37,053 bases of DNA from Chloroflexota bacterium (GCA_016866215.1 VGNE01000038.1:1-37053), one strand, 5' to 3'; positions 15,809 to 25,118 are shown, counted from the stretch's first letter. The notes: a model not told the origin generated them from the letters alone. Made by a program: numbers and translations.

Positions 15809-16756
15809 ATGCCCATCGAAATCCCCAAAGACAAATGGACTGGAAGCATTCGCGCGGTCACAATCGGCGGGACGAGCGCGGAGGGCGGCACACGCGCGAA
15901 ATCCGTCACGGTTGGCGGACAAACATCCATGCCTTATTTGCATTACGAAGCGCTGACACCGAACAAACCCGTCATCGCAATCGAAATCAAATCGCACAAG
16001 CCCGATGACTGGTCACCGTTGCTGGCGGAAGCCTGGGGCGAGGCGATGGCGGAACCCGCTCAATGGGCGAAAAAAGCCGAAGAAGCAGGAGCAGACATCA
16101 TCGTCCTCGCGTTGACGCTGGCTGATTCACCCGAAGACGCAGTGCGAGTCGTCAAATCCGTATTAAGTGGGACGGGACTCCCGCTCATCGTCTGGGGACC
16201 AGGTCAGGCGGAAAAAGATAACGAATTGCTTGTGCCTGTTTCAGAGGCGACCAAAGGCGAGAAGATCGTGCTTGGCATTTGCGAAGATAAAAACTATCGA
16301 ACCATCGTCGCCACCGCGATGGCAAATGGACATCTCGTACAATCGCGCACGCCGATGGACGTGAACCTGTCGAAGCAATTGAGTATTCTTATCAGCGATA
16401 TGGGCATGCCCAAGGACCGCATCCTGATGGACCCGACAACGGGCGCGCTTGGTTATGGCATCGAGTATGGCTATTCGGTGATGGAGCGTTTGAGGTTAGC
16501 CGCCCTGCAAGGCGACGCGATGACGCAATCGCCGATGATCGTCACGCCCGGCTTTGAAGCATGGAAGACCAAGGAAGCCAAAGTGGGCGAGGGTGTGCCG
16601 GAAGGCTGGGGCGATTGGAAAGCACGCGCCATCAATTGGGAAACGCTCACTGCAATTGCATTGATTGAATCAGGCGCGGATGTCCTTGTGTTGAGGCATC
16701 CTGAGTCGGTGAAGCGAGTCAAGGACGCGATTGAGGAACTTACCATCCCAGCGTAA
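15809..16756 (+). CDS. acsD: Corrinoid iron-sulfur protein small subunit
   Basis: A 315-residue TIM-barrel protein, the AcsD/CdhD delta subunit, which cradles the cobalamin together with AcsC and carries the methyl group from methyl-THF to acetyl-CoA synthase. Recognised segments are RAVTIGG (near 15), KPVIAIEIKSHKPDDW (near 53), GADIIVLALTLADSPEDAV (near 93) and DRILMDPTTGALGYGIEYGYSVMERLRLAAL (split around 195-225). GGAGGAA before the ATG sets the start. The stop TAA is part of the first GCGTAAT repeat unit after the gene. Confidence 0.94.
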   Translation: MPIEIPKDKWTGSIRAVTIGGTSAEGGTRAKSVTVGGQTSMPYLHYEALTPNKPVIAIEIKSHKPDDWSPLLAEAWGEAMAEPAQWAKKAEEAGADIIVLALTLADSPEDAVRVVKSVLSGTGLPLIVWGPGQAEKDNELLVPVSEATKGEKIVLGICEDKNYRTIVATAMANGHLVQSRTPMDVNLSKQLSILISDMGMPKDRILMDPTTGALGYGIEYGYSVMERLRLAALQGDAMTQSPMIVTPGFEAWKTKEAKVGEGVPEGWGDWKARAINWETLTAIALIESGADVLVLRHPESVKRVKDAIEELTIPA

Positions 16757-16817
16757 TGCGTAATGCGTAATCCGTAATTCGTAACTTACGCATCACGCAT
16801 TACGCAACACGCAACAC
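16751..16817. repeat. GCGTAAT / TTACGCA heptamer array pair
   Basis: Direct units GCGTAAT, GCGTAAT, GCGTAAT, CCGTAAT and TCGTAA are followed, after a single C, by inverse units TTACGCA, TCACGCA, TTACGCA, ACACGCA and ACACG. The 7-bp period is exact here. The acsD stop codon is inside the first unit. Confidence 0.85.
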
Positions 16818-16818
16818 G

Positions 16819-16861
16819 GGTCTCGATACGCCCCTCTAAAACCATTCGGGGCTACTCGACC
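16819..16861. repeat. GGTCTCGATACGCCCC palindromic repeat
   Basis: GGTCTCGATACGCCCC (16819-16834) and GGGGCTACTCGACC (16848-16861) are imperfectly complementary arms. Elements with the GGTCTCGATACG...CTACTCGACC form are widespread interspersed repeats. It adjoins the heptamer array and ends 21 bp before acsC. Confidence 0.65.
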
Positions 16862-16882
16862 ACCAAACACAAAGGAGACACC

Positions 16883-18193
16883 ATGGCTCTTTCTGGAATT
16901 CAAATTTATAAATTACTCCCTCAAACCAATTGCAAAGAATGCGGCTTCCCAACCTGCCTCGCCTTTGCGATGAAACTCGCCGCCAAGCAGGTTGAACTCT
17001 CGGCTTGCCCTTATGTCAGCGATGAATCAAAAAAGCAACTGGCTGAGTCTGCCGCGCCGCCTATCCGCCTCATTACGCTTAAGGCTGGCAGCGAGGTCAA
17101 AGCGGGCAATGAAGTGGTGATGTTCCGTCATGAAAAAACTTTTTATAACAAGCCTGGCTTGTTCATCCGCGTCAAAGCCTCCGACCCAGACCTTGCCAAA
17201 AAAGTTGCGGCAGCCGACGCATATAAAGTCAATTACGTGGGCATGGATTTTTCAATTGACGGTTTTGCCGTTGAAGCGGATGGAGACCTGACCTCCGCCG
17301 TTAAGACAATTCGGACTGTGACGAAGCGTCCGCTTATTTTGATGACGAAAGACGCGACGCTTCTTGACTCCGCCCTGAGCCTGCTCGCTGGCGAATCGGC
17401 ATTGATCTACGCCGCAGAATCCTCCGACTATGAACCGTTGGCGGATCTTGCGAAGAAGCACAAAGCCGCGCTCGCCGTCAAAGCAGATTCACTCGACGCG
17501 CTTGCAGACTTGACCCAAAAGATTCAAGCCAAAGGTGTCGAAGATATGGTTCTCGACTCTGCCGCAGCGACATTAAGCGCATCATTAACACGCAACACGC
17601 AACTGCGAAAGCTGGCGCTCAAGAATGTGCGTTCCCTCGGCTATCCCATCATCGCTTTCCCGTGCGATGCAAAAGATGAAGGCATCGCCGCCGCGCAAGC
17701 GATTGCAAAATATGCAGGCTTCGTTGTGTTGAGCGAGTTCAAACCTGAATTACTCTACCCACTGTTTGTTTTGCGCGAAAACATCTACACCGATCCGCAG
17801 AAGCCGATTCAGGTCCAGCCTGGTATTTACGAGATCAACGCGCCCAATCCCGAAAGCCCTGTGCTGGTCACAACCAACTTCAGCATCACCTATTTCTCCG
17901 TTGCGAACGAAGTGGAAGGAAGCGGCTTGCCTGCCTGGCTGGTTGTCACGGACGCCGAAGGCATGTCCGTATTAACCGCGTGGGCGGCAGGCAAGTTTGA
18001 TGCAGAACGAATCGCGAAGGCAATCAAAGGTTTTGATCTAGCCAGCAAAGTCGGCAAAAAGCAGATTGTCCTGCCGGGTCATGTTGCAGTTCTTTCTGGT
18101 GAACTCGAAGAAGAACTTCCCGGTTGGGATATCCGCGTTGGACCGCGCGAGGCGGTGGATTTGCCTGCGTTTATGAAACAGGCGCTCAACTAA
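16883..18193 (+). CDS. acsC: Corrinoid iron-sulfur protein large subunit
   Basis: A 436-residue AcsC/CdhE gamma subunit. The N terminus carries the [4Fe-4S] site CKECGFPTC plus a fourth Cys in ELSACP (residues 17-42, spacing CX2CX4CX16C), which reduces the corrinoid. A TIM barrel follows (about 60-310), then a C-terminal B12-binding domain with NFSITYFSVANEVEGS (near 331) and AAGKFDAERIAKAIKGFD. An AAAGGAG ribosome site precedes the ATG. It partners AcsD. The stop TAA is the first codon of another heptamer array. Confidence 0.95.
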   Translation: MALSGIQIYKLLPQTNCKECGFPTCLAFAMKLAAKQVELSACPYVSDESKKQLAESAAPPIRLITLKAGSEVKAGNEVVMFRHEKTFYNKPGLFIRVKASDPDLAKKVAAADAYKVNYVGMDFSIDGFAVEADGDLTSAVKTIRTVTKRPLILMTKDATLLDSALSLLAGESALIYAAESSDYEPLADLAKKHKAALAVKADSLDALADLTQKIQAKGVEDMVLDSAAATLSASLTRNTQLRKLALKNVRSLGYPIIAFPCDAKDEGIAAAQAIAKYAGFVVLSEFKPELLYPLFVLRENIYTDPQKPIQVQPGIYEINAPNPESPVLVTTNFSITYFSVANEVEGSGLPAWLVVTDAEGMSVLTAWAAGKFDAERIAKAIKGFDLASKVGKKQIVLPGHVAVLSGELEEELPGWDIRVGPREAVDLPAFMKQALN

Positions 18194-18256
18194 TCCGTAA
18201 TTCGTGATGCGTAACTCGTAAGAGCAATTTACGAATCACGAATTACGCATCACGCA
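18191..18256. repeat. CGTAATT/CGTGATG heptamer array pair
   Basis: Units TCCGTAA, TTCGTGA, TGCGTAA and CTCGTAA are followed after a short loop by TTACGAA, TCACGAA, TTACGCA and TCACGCA. The arms form an imperfect inverted repeat covering the whole acsC-acsV spacer. Confidence 0.85.
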
Positions 18257-18262
18257 CACAAC

Positions 18263-20194
18263 ATGCAACACACCGTTTCCTTCACACACAACGATAAGCA
18301 AACCCCAGTAGAAGTTTCTACAGGGGTTCTGCTCTCCGACGCCGCGCATCTCGCGGGCATTGACATCGGTCAGCCTTGCGGCGGGCAGGGACGCTGCGGG
18401 CGTTGCGCGGTGCAGGTGAGGGAGGGAGATGTCCGCCGACGAAGCACGCTGCGGCTTTCGCCCGATGATGTCGAACAGGGGTACGCACTTGCCTGCCAAA
18501 CCGTTGTGGAAGGTGATGTTGCAATTTATGTCCCGCCGCAGGAAAAGATCGAACGGCGGCTGACGACAGACCGCGTCGTTGCCGAAGTCACTGTCCCTGC
18601 GGATTATGAATATCTGCAAGACCAAACCGTCCGTCGCATTCATTTGGAACTTACCCCGCCCAGCATGGATGATCAGACGGATGACTGGTCAAGATTGCAA
18701 ACTGCTTTTCGATTGCAGCATAAGATGGAACGTGTAGCGTGTTCCGTGAATTTGTTGCGGGAGATGGGAGAGGTATTGCGCGAGGGTGATTGGCAAGTGA
18801 CCGCGATTGTTGAGACGAGCAGACTAACGGACGAGAAGACATGCAAACTCATTAACCTGCAACCTAATCATGTTGACGAGTACTCGCCGCTTTGGGGCTG
18901 CGCGATTGACATTGGCACAACCACCGTTTCAGTCTGGCTGGTGGATTTGATGAGCGGACAAGTGAGAGCGCAAGTTGCAGAATACAACGGACAGATCGCG
19001 CGCGGCGAAGATGTCATTTCGCGCATTATGTACGCAAGCAAAAACGGCGGCGGGGAGGAACTCCGTCAGCGTGTGCTGGATACGATCAATGAATTGCTTG
19101 AGACAGCCTGCAAGCGAGTCAAAGCCAGACCTGAGGAAGTGGTCAAAGCCACGATTGCAGGCAACAGTACGATGATCCATTTGTTTCTCGGCATCCCTGC
19201 ATCCAACATTCGGCTTTCGCCTTTTATCACCGCAGTCAACCATCCGCCATTGATGACAGCGCGCGAAGTTGGCTTGAAAATTCATCCCGAAGCCAGCGTG
19301 GATTGTTTGCCAGGCGTTGCTTCTTATGTCGGCGCGGATATTACTGCGGGCGTGCTTTCATCCGGGCTTGATAATGCTGAAAACGTGACTCTCTTTCTGG
19401 ATGTCGGCACAAACGGCGAGACCGTGCTTGGCAACCGCGATTGGCTCGTCACCTGCGCTTGTTCAGCGGGACCCGCCTTTGAGGGCGCGGGAGTCGTCAA
19501 CGGCATGAGAGCAACCACTGGCGCGATTGAAGAAGTGTGGATTAACAGCGAGACGTTTGAGCCAACCTATCGCGTCATCGGCGGAGGCAAGCCAAAAGGC
19601 ATCTGCGGTTCGGGACTGATCTCATTGCTCTCGGAGGCTTTCATAACTGGGATCATTGATAAGGCTGGGAATGTTAATTTAATGGCGAGCAGTTCAAGGG
19701 TCCGCGAGGGAGCGCATGGCGGGGAGTATGTTGTCGCCTGGGGCGCAGAATCCGAATCGGGCGAAGATATCGTCATATCCCGTGTGGATGTTGATAACCT
19801 GTTGCGCGCCAAAGCCGCCATCTATGCTGGCTTTACGGTTTTGGCTGATACGGTCGGGGTCCCGCTTGAAACAACGGATAAGGTATTGATCGGCGGGTCG
19901 TTTGGAAAATATATCAACGTTGAGAAGGCGGTGCAAATTGGCTTGCTGCCTGATATGGATTGGTCGCGTTTTGAGTTTCTCGGCAACACGGCGGTGAAGG
20001 GCGCATATTATGCCCTGCTTGATTGGCGCAAGCGTGAAAGAATTACCGAGATCGCAAAACGCATGACATACATTGAATTGTCGGCAGACAACAGTTTTTA
20101 TGAAGCGTTTACCTCGGCATTATTTTTGCCGCATACGGATATGAGCAAGTTTCCAAGTGTGGCGGAGGCGTTGGAAGGAAAAGTAAACAAGTAG
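18263..20194 (+). CDS. acsV: Corrinoid activation/regeneration protein (RACo type)
   Basis: A 643-residue protein that uses ATP to re-reduce accidentally oxidised Co(II) corrinoid of AcsCD. The N-terminal [2Fe-2S] ferredoxin domain has CGGQGRCGRC (about 39-48) and ALACQT (near 77). A linker follows, then the ASKHA/DUF4445 ATPase domain with AIDIGTTTVSVWLVDL (about 215), ATIAGNSTMIHLFLG (about 298), TLFLDVGTNGET (about 375), GKPKGICGSGLIS (about 445) and LIGGSFGKYINVEKA (about 545). No Shine-Dalgarno sequence is evident; the ATG follows the repeat array. The C-terminal KVNK and the TAG stop are formed by the next repeat array. Confidence 0.92.
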   Translation: MQHTVSFTHNDKQTPVEVSTGVLLSDAAHLAGIDIGQPCGGQGRCGRCAVQVREGDVRRRSTLRLSPDDVEQGYALACQTVVEGDVAIYVPPQEKIERRLTTDRVVAEVTVPADYEYLQDQTVRRIHLELTPPSMDDQTDDWSRLQTAFRLQHKMERVACSVNLLREMGEVLREGDWQVTAIVETSRLTDEKTCKLINLQPNHVDEYSPLWGCAIDIGTTTVSVWLVDLMSGQVRAQVAEYNGQIARGEDVISRIMYASKNGGGEELRQRVLDTINELLETACKRVKARPEEVVKATIAGNSTMIHLFLGIPASNIRLSPFITAVNHPPLMTAREVGLKIHPEASVDCLPGVASYVGADITAGVLSSGLDNAENVTLFLDVGTNGETVLGNRDWLVTCACSAGPAFEGAGVVNGMRATTGAIEEVWINSETFEPTYRVIGGGKPKGICGSGLISLLSEAFITGIIDKAGNVNLMASSSRVREGAHGGEYVVAWGAESESGEDIVISRVDVDNLLRAKAAIYAGFTVLADTVGVPLETTDKVLIGGSFGKYINVEKAVQIGLLPDMDWSRFEFLGNTAVKGAYYALLDWRKRERITEIAKRMTYIELSADNSFYEAFTSALFLPHTDMSKFPSVAEALEGKVNK

Positions 20195-20247
20195 ACAAGT
20201 AGACAGGTAAACATGTGTACGTGTATACGTGTGTACGTGTCTACCCA
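20182..20247. repeat. AAGTAGAC/GTGTACGT 8-bp array pair
   Basis: Units AAGTAAAC, AAGTAGAC, AAGTAGAC and AGGTAAAC are followed by inverse-type units TGTGTACG, TGTATACG, TGTGTACG and TGTCTACC. The array runs from inside the acsV 3' end to just before the acsE ribosome site. Confidence 0.8.
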
Positions 20248-20262
20248 AAAACGGAGGCACAT

Positions 20263-21186
20263 ATGTTTGTAATTGGTGAGAATATCCACATAATATCTGA
20301 GAAGGTCAAGGAAGCGCTGACCAACCGAGACCGCGAATTTTTCATGGATCTGGCGGTGAAGCAAGTGGAGGCGGGCGCGAAGGCGGTGGATATTAATTTG
20401 GGTCCGCGCAAGAAGGATTGGGCAGAGGTCTTCCCATGGATCGTTGAAACAATTGAAACAGTTGTGGACGTGCCGCTCTCGATTGACACGACCAACGTGG
20501 ACGGAATGGAAGCCGCGCTCAAGACCATCAAGAAAGCGCAGCCGATTTTGAACTCCACGTCGGCTGAGCCTGAACGGTTGGAGAAAGTGCCGCTGTTGGC
20601 GAAGAAGTATGGGGCGAAGGTCATCGCGCTGACCATGCGCTCGGAGGGTATCCCCGTCGAAGCGGATGCGCGCGTGAATATCGCTATCGAAGCGTTGATT
20701 CCGCGCATGATGGAAATTGACTTCCCGATGGAAAATCTCATCATTGATCCGCTCGTGCTGACCGTTTCTGGATGCCAGCAATATTGCCCGCATCTCATCG
20801 AAACTGTGCGGACGCTGCAATATGCCTGGGATCCCGCGCCCAACATCTCGGTCGGGTTGAGCAACGTCTCAAACGCGGTGCCGAATGAAAACCGTCCGCT
20901 GATCAACCGCGTCTATCTCGCCATGCTGATGGGCGTCGGCTTGCAGATGATGATCGCCAACCCGTTTGACAAGGAACAGAATGATGTCATCCGCTGGATA
21001 GAGACAAAAGACACTAGCAATCCGCTTGCAAAGGTCTACAATAAGATTGCAGAACGCACTGCAGCTGGCGAAGAACCCTGCGTGGAAGACTTTGACATGT
21101 CTGACCCGGAACAAGCCGCGACCTGGAAGACGACGCAAATTTTGCTGAATAAAGTGATCTACGCGGATTCGTATTTGATGAATTAG
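20263..21186 (+). CDS. acsE: Methyltetrahydrofolate:corrinoid iron-sulfur protein methyltransferase
   Basis: A 307-residue pterin-binding TIM-barrel enzyme that moves the methyl group of 5-methyl-THF to the cobalt of AcsCD. Motifs are VIGENIHIIS (3-12), GAKAVDINLGPRKKDW (about 37-52), VPLSIDTTNVDGMEAAL (about 69-85), ILNSTSAEP (about 95), ENLIIDPLVLTVSGCQQYC and SVGLSNVSNAVPNENRPLINR (around 203-223, split). GGAGG before the ATG fixes the start. The C-terminal stretch after about residue 262 is longer than the Moorella enzyme. It closes the carbonyl-branch block. Confidence 0.95.
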   Translation: MFVIGENIHIISEKVKEALTNRDREFFMDLAVKQVEAGAKAVDINLGPRKKDWAEVFPWIVETIETVVDVPLSIDTTNVDGMEAALKTIKKAQPILNSTSAEPERLEKVPLLAKKYGAKVIALTMRSEGIPVEADARVNIAIEALIPRMMEIDFPMENLIIDPLVLTVSGCQQYCPHLIETVRTLQYAWDPAPNISVGLSNVSNAVPNENRPLINRVYLAMLMGVGLQMMIANPFDKEQNDVIRWIETKDTSNPLAKVYNKIAERTAAGEEPCVEDFDMSDPEQAATWKTTQILLNKVIYADSYLMN

Positions 21187-21189
21187 GAA

Positions 21190-21283
21190 AGTAGACAGGT
21201 ACACAAGGAAACAAGTGCTCATGCAACACGCAACATGCAACACGAACTACGCGCCCCGCCTGTGTGCCTGTATACCTGTCCCG
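21190..21283. repeat. Mixed arrays: GTAGACAGG units, ATGCAAC units and inverse arm
   Basis: GTAGACAGGTACAC-type units (21191-21215) are followed by ATGCAAC, ACGCAAC, ATGCAAC and ACGAAC heptamers (21221-21247), and then an inverse GTGTGCCTGTATACCTGT arm (21262-21279). Two repeat families are nested in one spacer between acsE and hdrA1. Confidence 0.75.
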
Positions 21284-21293
21284 AGGATTCCTC

Positions 21294-24200
21294 ATGTCCC
21301 TCACTGATACCCTCCCCCTGCGCCATAAACCTGCCGCCGCGCTGGTCGTCGGCGGCGGCATTGGGGGTATGCGCGCCGCCCTCGACCTAGCCGATGCAGG
21401 ACTGAAGGTGTACTTGGTCGAGCAGACGCCCTGCCTCGGAGGCCGGGTCGCGCAACTGGGATTCATGTTTCCCCAGCACGATTGCGTCCTGTGCCGCGGC
21501 ACGGCGGACCACGGATACGGCTGCACCCGCCCATCCATCTCTCCTGCTTACATTCAGCACAACCAGCATCCCAACATTCAGATATTGACCAACACGCGCG
21601 TTGTGGACGCGGCGGGCGAGGCGGGCGATTTTACTGTTTCCCTGCGCCGCGAACCCCGTTACGTGGACATTCAACGCTGTACCAATTGCGGCATTTGCGC
21701 CGAGGTCTGCCCGGTCACGTTGCCCGATGCCTACCAACTGGGCATGACCATGCGGAAAGCGGCTTACAAGACAGCCGCCCGCGCCACACCTGATGCCTAT
21801 TCCATTGACAAAGGCCCTTACTGCGACGACTGCGTCAAATGCGAACAAGCCTGTCCCACCTCCGCCATTCACCTCGACGAACAGCCGCGCCTGGAGTCGG
21901 TTGAAGTTGGCGCCATCATCCTTGCGCTTGGATACCAGATCTATGACGCAGCCGAGTTGGAGGAACTTGGCTATGGCCGTTACCCGAACGTTTTGCAGGC
22001 GCTGCACTATGAACGGCTTGCCAGCCGCTCCGGCCCCACCGAGGGGGCGGTCATACGGCCTTCGGACAATAGACAGCCGCGCTCCATTGCCTGGTTACAG
22101 TGCATCGGCAGCCGCGACCAGAAGAACGCCTTCTGTTCCTCCATCTGCTGTATGTATGCGACGAAGGAAGCCATCCTTGCAAAACAGCGCCTGAAAGACG
22201 TCCAGTGCAGTGTCTTCATCATGGACGAGCGCGCCTTCAACAAGGAGTACAGCGCCTACTTCACCAAAGCGCGTGACACGCACGGCATCCAGTACAACCG
22301 TTGCCGGGTGTCAGCCGTAAGCGAAGACCCGTCAACGCACGACCTGATCCTGCGCTACACCGAAGCCAATGGAAAGATCCACGAAGAACGCTTTGACATG
22401 GTTGTCCTGGCGACCGGCTTGCAACCCCCCGAATCGGCGGGACAGCTTGCGGAAATGCTCGGCATTGGGTTGAACAAGCATGGTTTCTGCGAAACAGATA
22501 AATTCGCCCCGCTTCAGACCACACGACCAGGCGTATTTGTCTGCGGCGCGTTCTCTTCCCCGAAGGAAATCGCCGAGACGATCATAGATGCCAGCGGCGC
22601 AGCCGCTGAGGTGATGCGCCTGCTCAATGACCGCCTGAATACGTATCCCACCAGCCGCGAATGGCCTTTCCTGTCCGATACCAGCGGGTTTGCGCCCGAA
22701 CGCGACGTAAGCAGTGAGCCGCCGCGCGTGGGTGTCTTTGCCTGCACCTGCGGAGAGACACTCAACGAGCATCTTAACTACCCCACACTTGTTCAACAAG
22801 CCAGCCAATTTCCCGGCGTGGAAACGGCTGAGATCCTGGACTTTGCCTGTTTCCCCGAAGCGCTGGGACACATCCAGGAACACGTCCAAAGCGACCGTCT
22901 CAACCGCCTGGTGATCGCCGCGTGCAGCAACCGCACGCACGAATCGCTCTTCCAGCGGATGATGCGGCAGATCGGACTCAACCCTTATTTGCTCGAACTG
23001 GTCAACCTGCGCGAACAATGCAGCCGCGTCCACGAGGGGCAGAGCGGACTGGCAAACCGCAAGGCGCTCGAAATGGTGCGTCTCGCCGTGGGGCGTGTCC
23101 AACTGGCTCAACCCGTTTATAAAAAGAAGCATCGTTGCCGTCCAAGCGCGCTGGTCATCGGCGGAGGGTTGGCCGGTATGACGGCTGGCCTGGCAATCGC
23201 CGACAGCGGTTACGATGTGCACCTGGTCGAGCGTTCAGAGAGACTGGGCGGGAATCTGCTGGATCTATATTATGTCGTCGAGGGCGTCAACCCACAGCGC
23301 CTGCTACGCGATTTGGTGAACCGCGTGCGTGCCCATCAGCGTATCGAAGTGCATACCCGTACCGAAGTGGTCAACCACACTGGGCACCTGGGATACTTCA
23401 TCACTGGCTTGCGTACCAAACATAACGGGACAGGCGAGAACTTCAGTGTCGAGCATGGCGTGACCATCGTCGCCACTGGCGCCCAGGAGGCCCGCCAGCA
23501 TCCCTATTTGAAGGCGCCGGGCGTTATCACCCAGCACGAACTGGAAGAGAAAATTATCCACCAGCCGGAGGAAATCGCCGCGCTTAAAGATGTAGTTATG
23601 ATCCAATGTGTGCGGCCAGAAAACACTCCCGAATATTGTTCGCGGGTCTGTTGCACCAACGCGCTGAAAAATGCCGCCCGGCTCAAACTGTTCAACCCAT
23701 CCTGCCGTGTGACTGTGCTGTTCAAGAACATCGTCACCTACGGCTTCCGCGAGGAATACTACACCGAAGCGCGCCAGCTGGGCGTGATGTTCGTCCGCTA
23801 CACCGATGCGGAGCCGCCGCAGGTTTACTTCGACCACAATTATGACCGGCTAAAAGTGCGGGTGCGCGACCTGTCCCTGGATCGCTGGCTGGACCTGCAA
23901 GCGGACCTGATCCCCATCAGCACTTCCATTATCCCCTCGGTGGGCAGCGCGGAACTGGCGCGCATCCTGCGTGTCCCGCTTTCCAGTGAGGGCTTCTTCG
24001 AGGAAGCGCAGATGAAATTGCGGCCAATGGACTTCATGCGCGAGGGGATCTTCCTGGCTGGGATGGCTCACTATCCCAAGTTTAGCGAGGAGGCCATCAG
24101 CCACGCCTTGGCCGCCGCCGCACGCGCGGTGACCGTGCTCTCGCAACGCGATTCGCTCTACCTCGGCGGCGTGGTCGCTCAAGTAGATCCGGCCAAATGC

Positions 24201-24455
24201 GTTGGTTGCCTCACCTGCACGCGCACCTGTCCGTTCGGCATTCCCCAAGTCATCCATGAGGAAGGACGGATCGGCGTCGGCGGACTGGGCGGCGCGGCAT
24301 TCATCGACTCAGCCCTGTGCCAGGGATGTGGCACATGCACCGGCGAATGCCCGGCGAATGCCATACAATTGATCCATTACACCGACGAGCAGATGATGAT
24401 GCGCGCCATCGGTGGTTTGGGAACGTGGAAAATACCAGTGATCAGTGAGCAGTGA
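21294..24455 (+). CDS. HdrA-like flavoprotein with two tandem HdrA units
   Basis: A 1053-residue soluble flavoprotein. Unit 1 has an FAD Rossmann motif VVGGGIGGM (near 18), HDCVLC (near 62), ferredoxin motifs CTNCGICAEVCPV (near 129) and CDDCVKCEQACPT (near 178), and an HdrA core (CSSICCMYATKEA near 281). Unit 2 starts with PRVGVFACTCG (near 477), then VIGGGLAGM (near 621), CSRVCCTNALKNAA (near 783), the GIFLAGMAHYPK motif and a C-terminal two-cluster ferredoxin, CVGCLTCTRTCPFG and CQGCGTCTGECPA (about 969-1021). HdrA is the flavin-bifurcating core of heterodisulfide reductase-type complexes. GAGGAT precedes the ATG. The C-terminal residues VISEQ are encoded by a CAGTGAT repeat. Confidence 0.9.
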   Translation: MSLTDTLPLRHKPAAALVVGGGIGGMRAALDLADAGLKVYLVEQTPCLGGRVAQLGFMFPQHDCVLCRGTADHGYGCTRPSISPAYIQHNQHPNIQILTNTRVVDAAGEAGDFTVSLRREPRYVDIQRCTNCGICAEVCPVTLPDAYQLGMTMRKAAYKTAARATPDAYSIDKGPYCDDCVKCEQACPTSAIHLDEQPRLESVEVGAIILALGYQIYDAAELEELGYGRYPNVLQALHYERLASRSGPTEGAVIRPSDNRQPRSIAWLQCIGSRDQKNAFCSSICCMYATKEAILAKQRLKDVQCSVFIMDERAFNKEYSAYFTKARDTHGIQYNRCRVSAVSEDPSTHDLILRYTEANGKIHEERFDMVVLATGLQPPESAGQLAEMLGIGLNKHGFCETDKFAPLQTTRPGVFVCGAFSSPKEIAETIIDASGAAAEVMRLLNDRLNTYPTSREWPFLSDTSGFAPERDVSSEPPRVGVFACTCGETLNEHLNYPTLVQQASQFPGVETAEILDFACFPEALGHIQEHVQSDRLNRLVIAACSNRTHESLFQRMMRQIGLNPYLLELVNLREQCSRVHEGQSGLANRKALEMVRLAVGRVQLAQPVYKKKHRCRPSALVIGGGLAGMTAGLAIADSGYDVHLVERSERLGGNLLDLYYVVEGVNPQRLLRDLVNRVRAHQRIEVHTRTEVVNHTGHLGYFITGLRTKHNGTGENFSVEHGVTIVATGAQEARQHPYLKAPGVITQHELEEKIIHQPEEIAALKDVVMIQCVRPENTPEYCSRVCCTNALKNAARLKLFNPSCRVTVLFKNIVTYGFREEYYTEARQLGVMFVRYTDAEPPQVYFDHNYDRLKVRVRDLSLDRWLDLQADLIPISTSIIPSVGSAELARILRVPLSSEGFFEEAQMKLRPMDFMREGIFLAGMAHYPKFSEEAISHALAAAARAVTVLSQRDSLYLGGVVAQVDPAKCVGCLTCTRTCPFGIPQVIHEEGRIGVGGLGGAAFIDSALCQGCGTCTGECPANAIQLIHYTDEQMMMRAIGGLGTWKIPVISEQ
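24436..24455. repeat. ATCAGTG/AGCAGTG short heptamer array at hdrA1 stop
   Basis: CAGTGATCAGTGAGCAGTGA has a 7-bp period and supplies the last residues and the TGA stop of hdrA1. Confidence 0.6.
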
Positions 24456-24485
24456 CGTAGTAGTTGACAACGACGAGAAGAAACC

Positions 24486-25001
24486 ATGACCATGACGCAA
24501 TCAGAAAAAACTTTCGAGCCTGAGATCACCGCCTTCTATTGTGTATATTGCGGTTACATGGCGGCGGATACGGCCGGAGCGCTGCAAGTGCAGTATCCCG
24601 CCAACGTGAAGTTCGTGCGTATGCCCTGCTCGGGCAAAACGGATGTGCGTTATTTACTGGAGGCTTTTGAGCAGGGCGCGGATGGTGTGTACGTGGTGGC
24701 TTGTCCGCTTGGCAACTGTCATCATGTGCGCGGCAATGAACGCGGGCAGGCGCGTTTGAAGCGCGCCAAAAAGATTCTCGACGAGATCGGTTTGGGAAGC
24801 GAAAGATTGGATATGTTCTTCATGTCCGGCAGTCAGGCTCAGGCTTATGCCTCCGCCGCCCTGACGATGACTGATCGCATCCGCAAACTTGGACCGAACC
24901 CATTAAAGGATGAAGGCAGAAGGATGAAGGATGAAGTGAAAGCCCCTTTGGAAGAGGAAGAAGAGGCAGATTTTCGCGGCAGACGGATAAAGAAAGGATG
25001 A
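24486..25001 (+). CDS. mvhD: MvhD-like electron-transfer protein, cysteine form
   Basis: A 171-residue homologue of MvhD (FlpD/FrhD family), the small [2Fe-2S] protein that hands electrons from a donor to HdrA. Cluster-region cysteines are visible in FYCVYCGYMAADTAG (near 17), RMPCSGKTDVRYLLEAFEQGADG (split near 42-65) and VVACPLGNCHHVRGNE (near 69). The core ends with LGPNPLK at about 139, the normal family end. The following 30 or so residues are charged and partly encoded by GGATGAA repeats, so they are probably an acquired tail. It lies between two HdrA genes. Its ribosome site is weak. It gives the template for the Sec position in the second MvhD. Confidence 0.87.
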   Translation: MTMTQSEKTFEPEITAFYCVYCGYMAADTAGALQVQYPANVKFVRMPCSGKTDVRYLLEAFEQGADGVYVVACPLGNCHHVRGNERGQARLKRAKKILDEIGLGSERLDMFFMSGSQAQAYASAALTMTDRIRKLGPNPLKDEGRRMKDEVKAPLEEEEEADFRGRRIKKG

Positions 25002-25118
25002 AGGCGGAAGGATGAAGGATGAAATGAAAACCTCACCGAAAGAGAAGGATAAAGGGATGAATTCAAGCGATTCCTCCTTTATCCTTCATCCTTCATCCTT
25101 GTCCAATCCTTCATCCTT
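24907..25118. repeat. GGATGAA / TTCATCC heptamer arrays across the mvhD-hdrA2 junction
   Basis: GGATGAA units lie at 24908-24935 and 24997-25023. Inverse CTTCATC units lie at 25081-25115. They encode the tail of MvhD (KDEGRRMKDE) and the non-conserved N terminus of the giant HdrA (SFILHPSSL and similar). The opposite orientations can pair. Confidence 0.8.

Noticed and set aside
16751-16817. CRISPR array
   Set aside because: Units are 7 bp with no unique spacers, they change orientation half-way, and there are no cas genes. The same applies to the other arrays.
24999-25001. Readthrough or Sec TGA at the first mvhD end
   Set aside because: The conserved MvhD core ends well upstream at LGPNPLK, so the stop follows a non-conserved tail and is an ordinary terminator codon.
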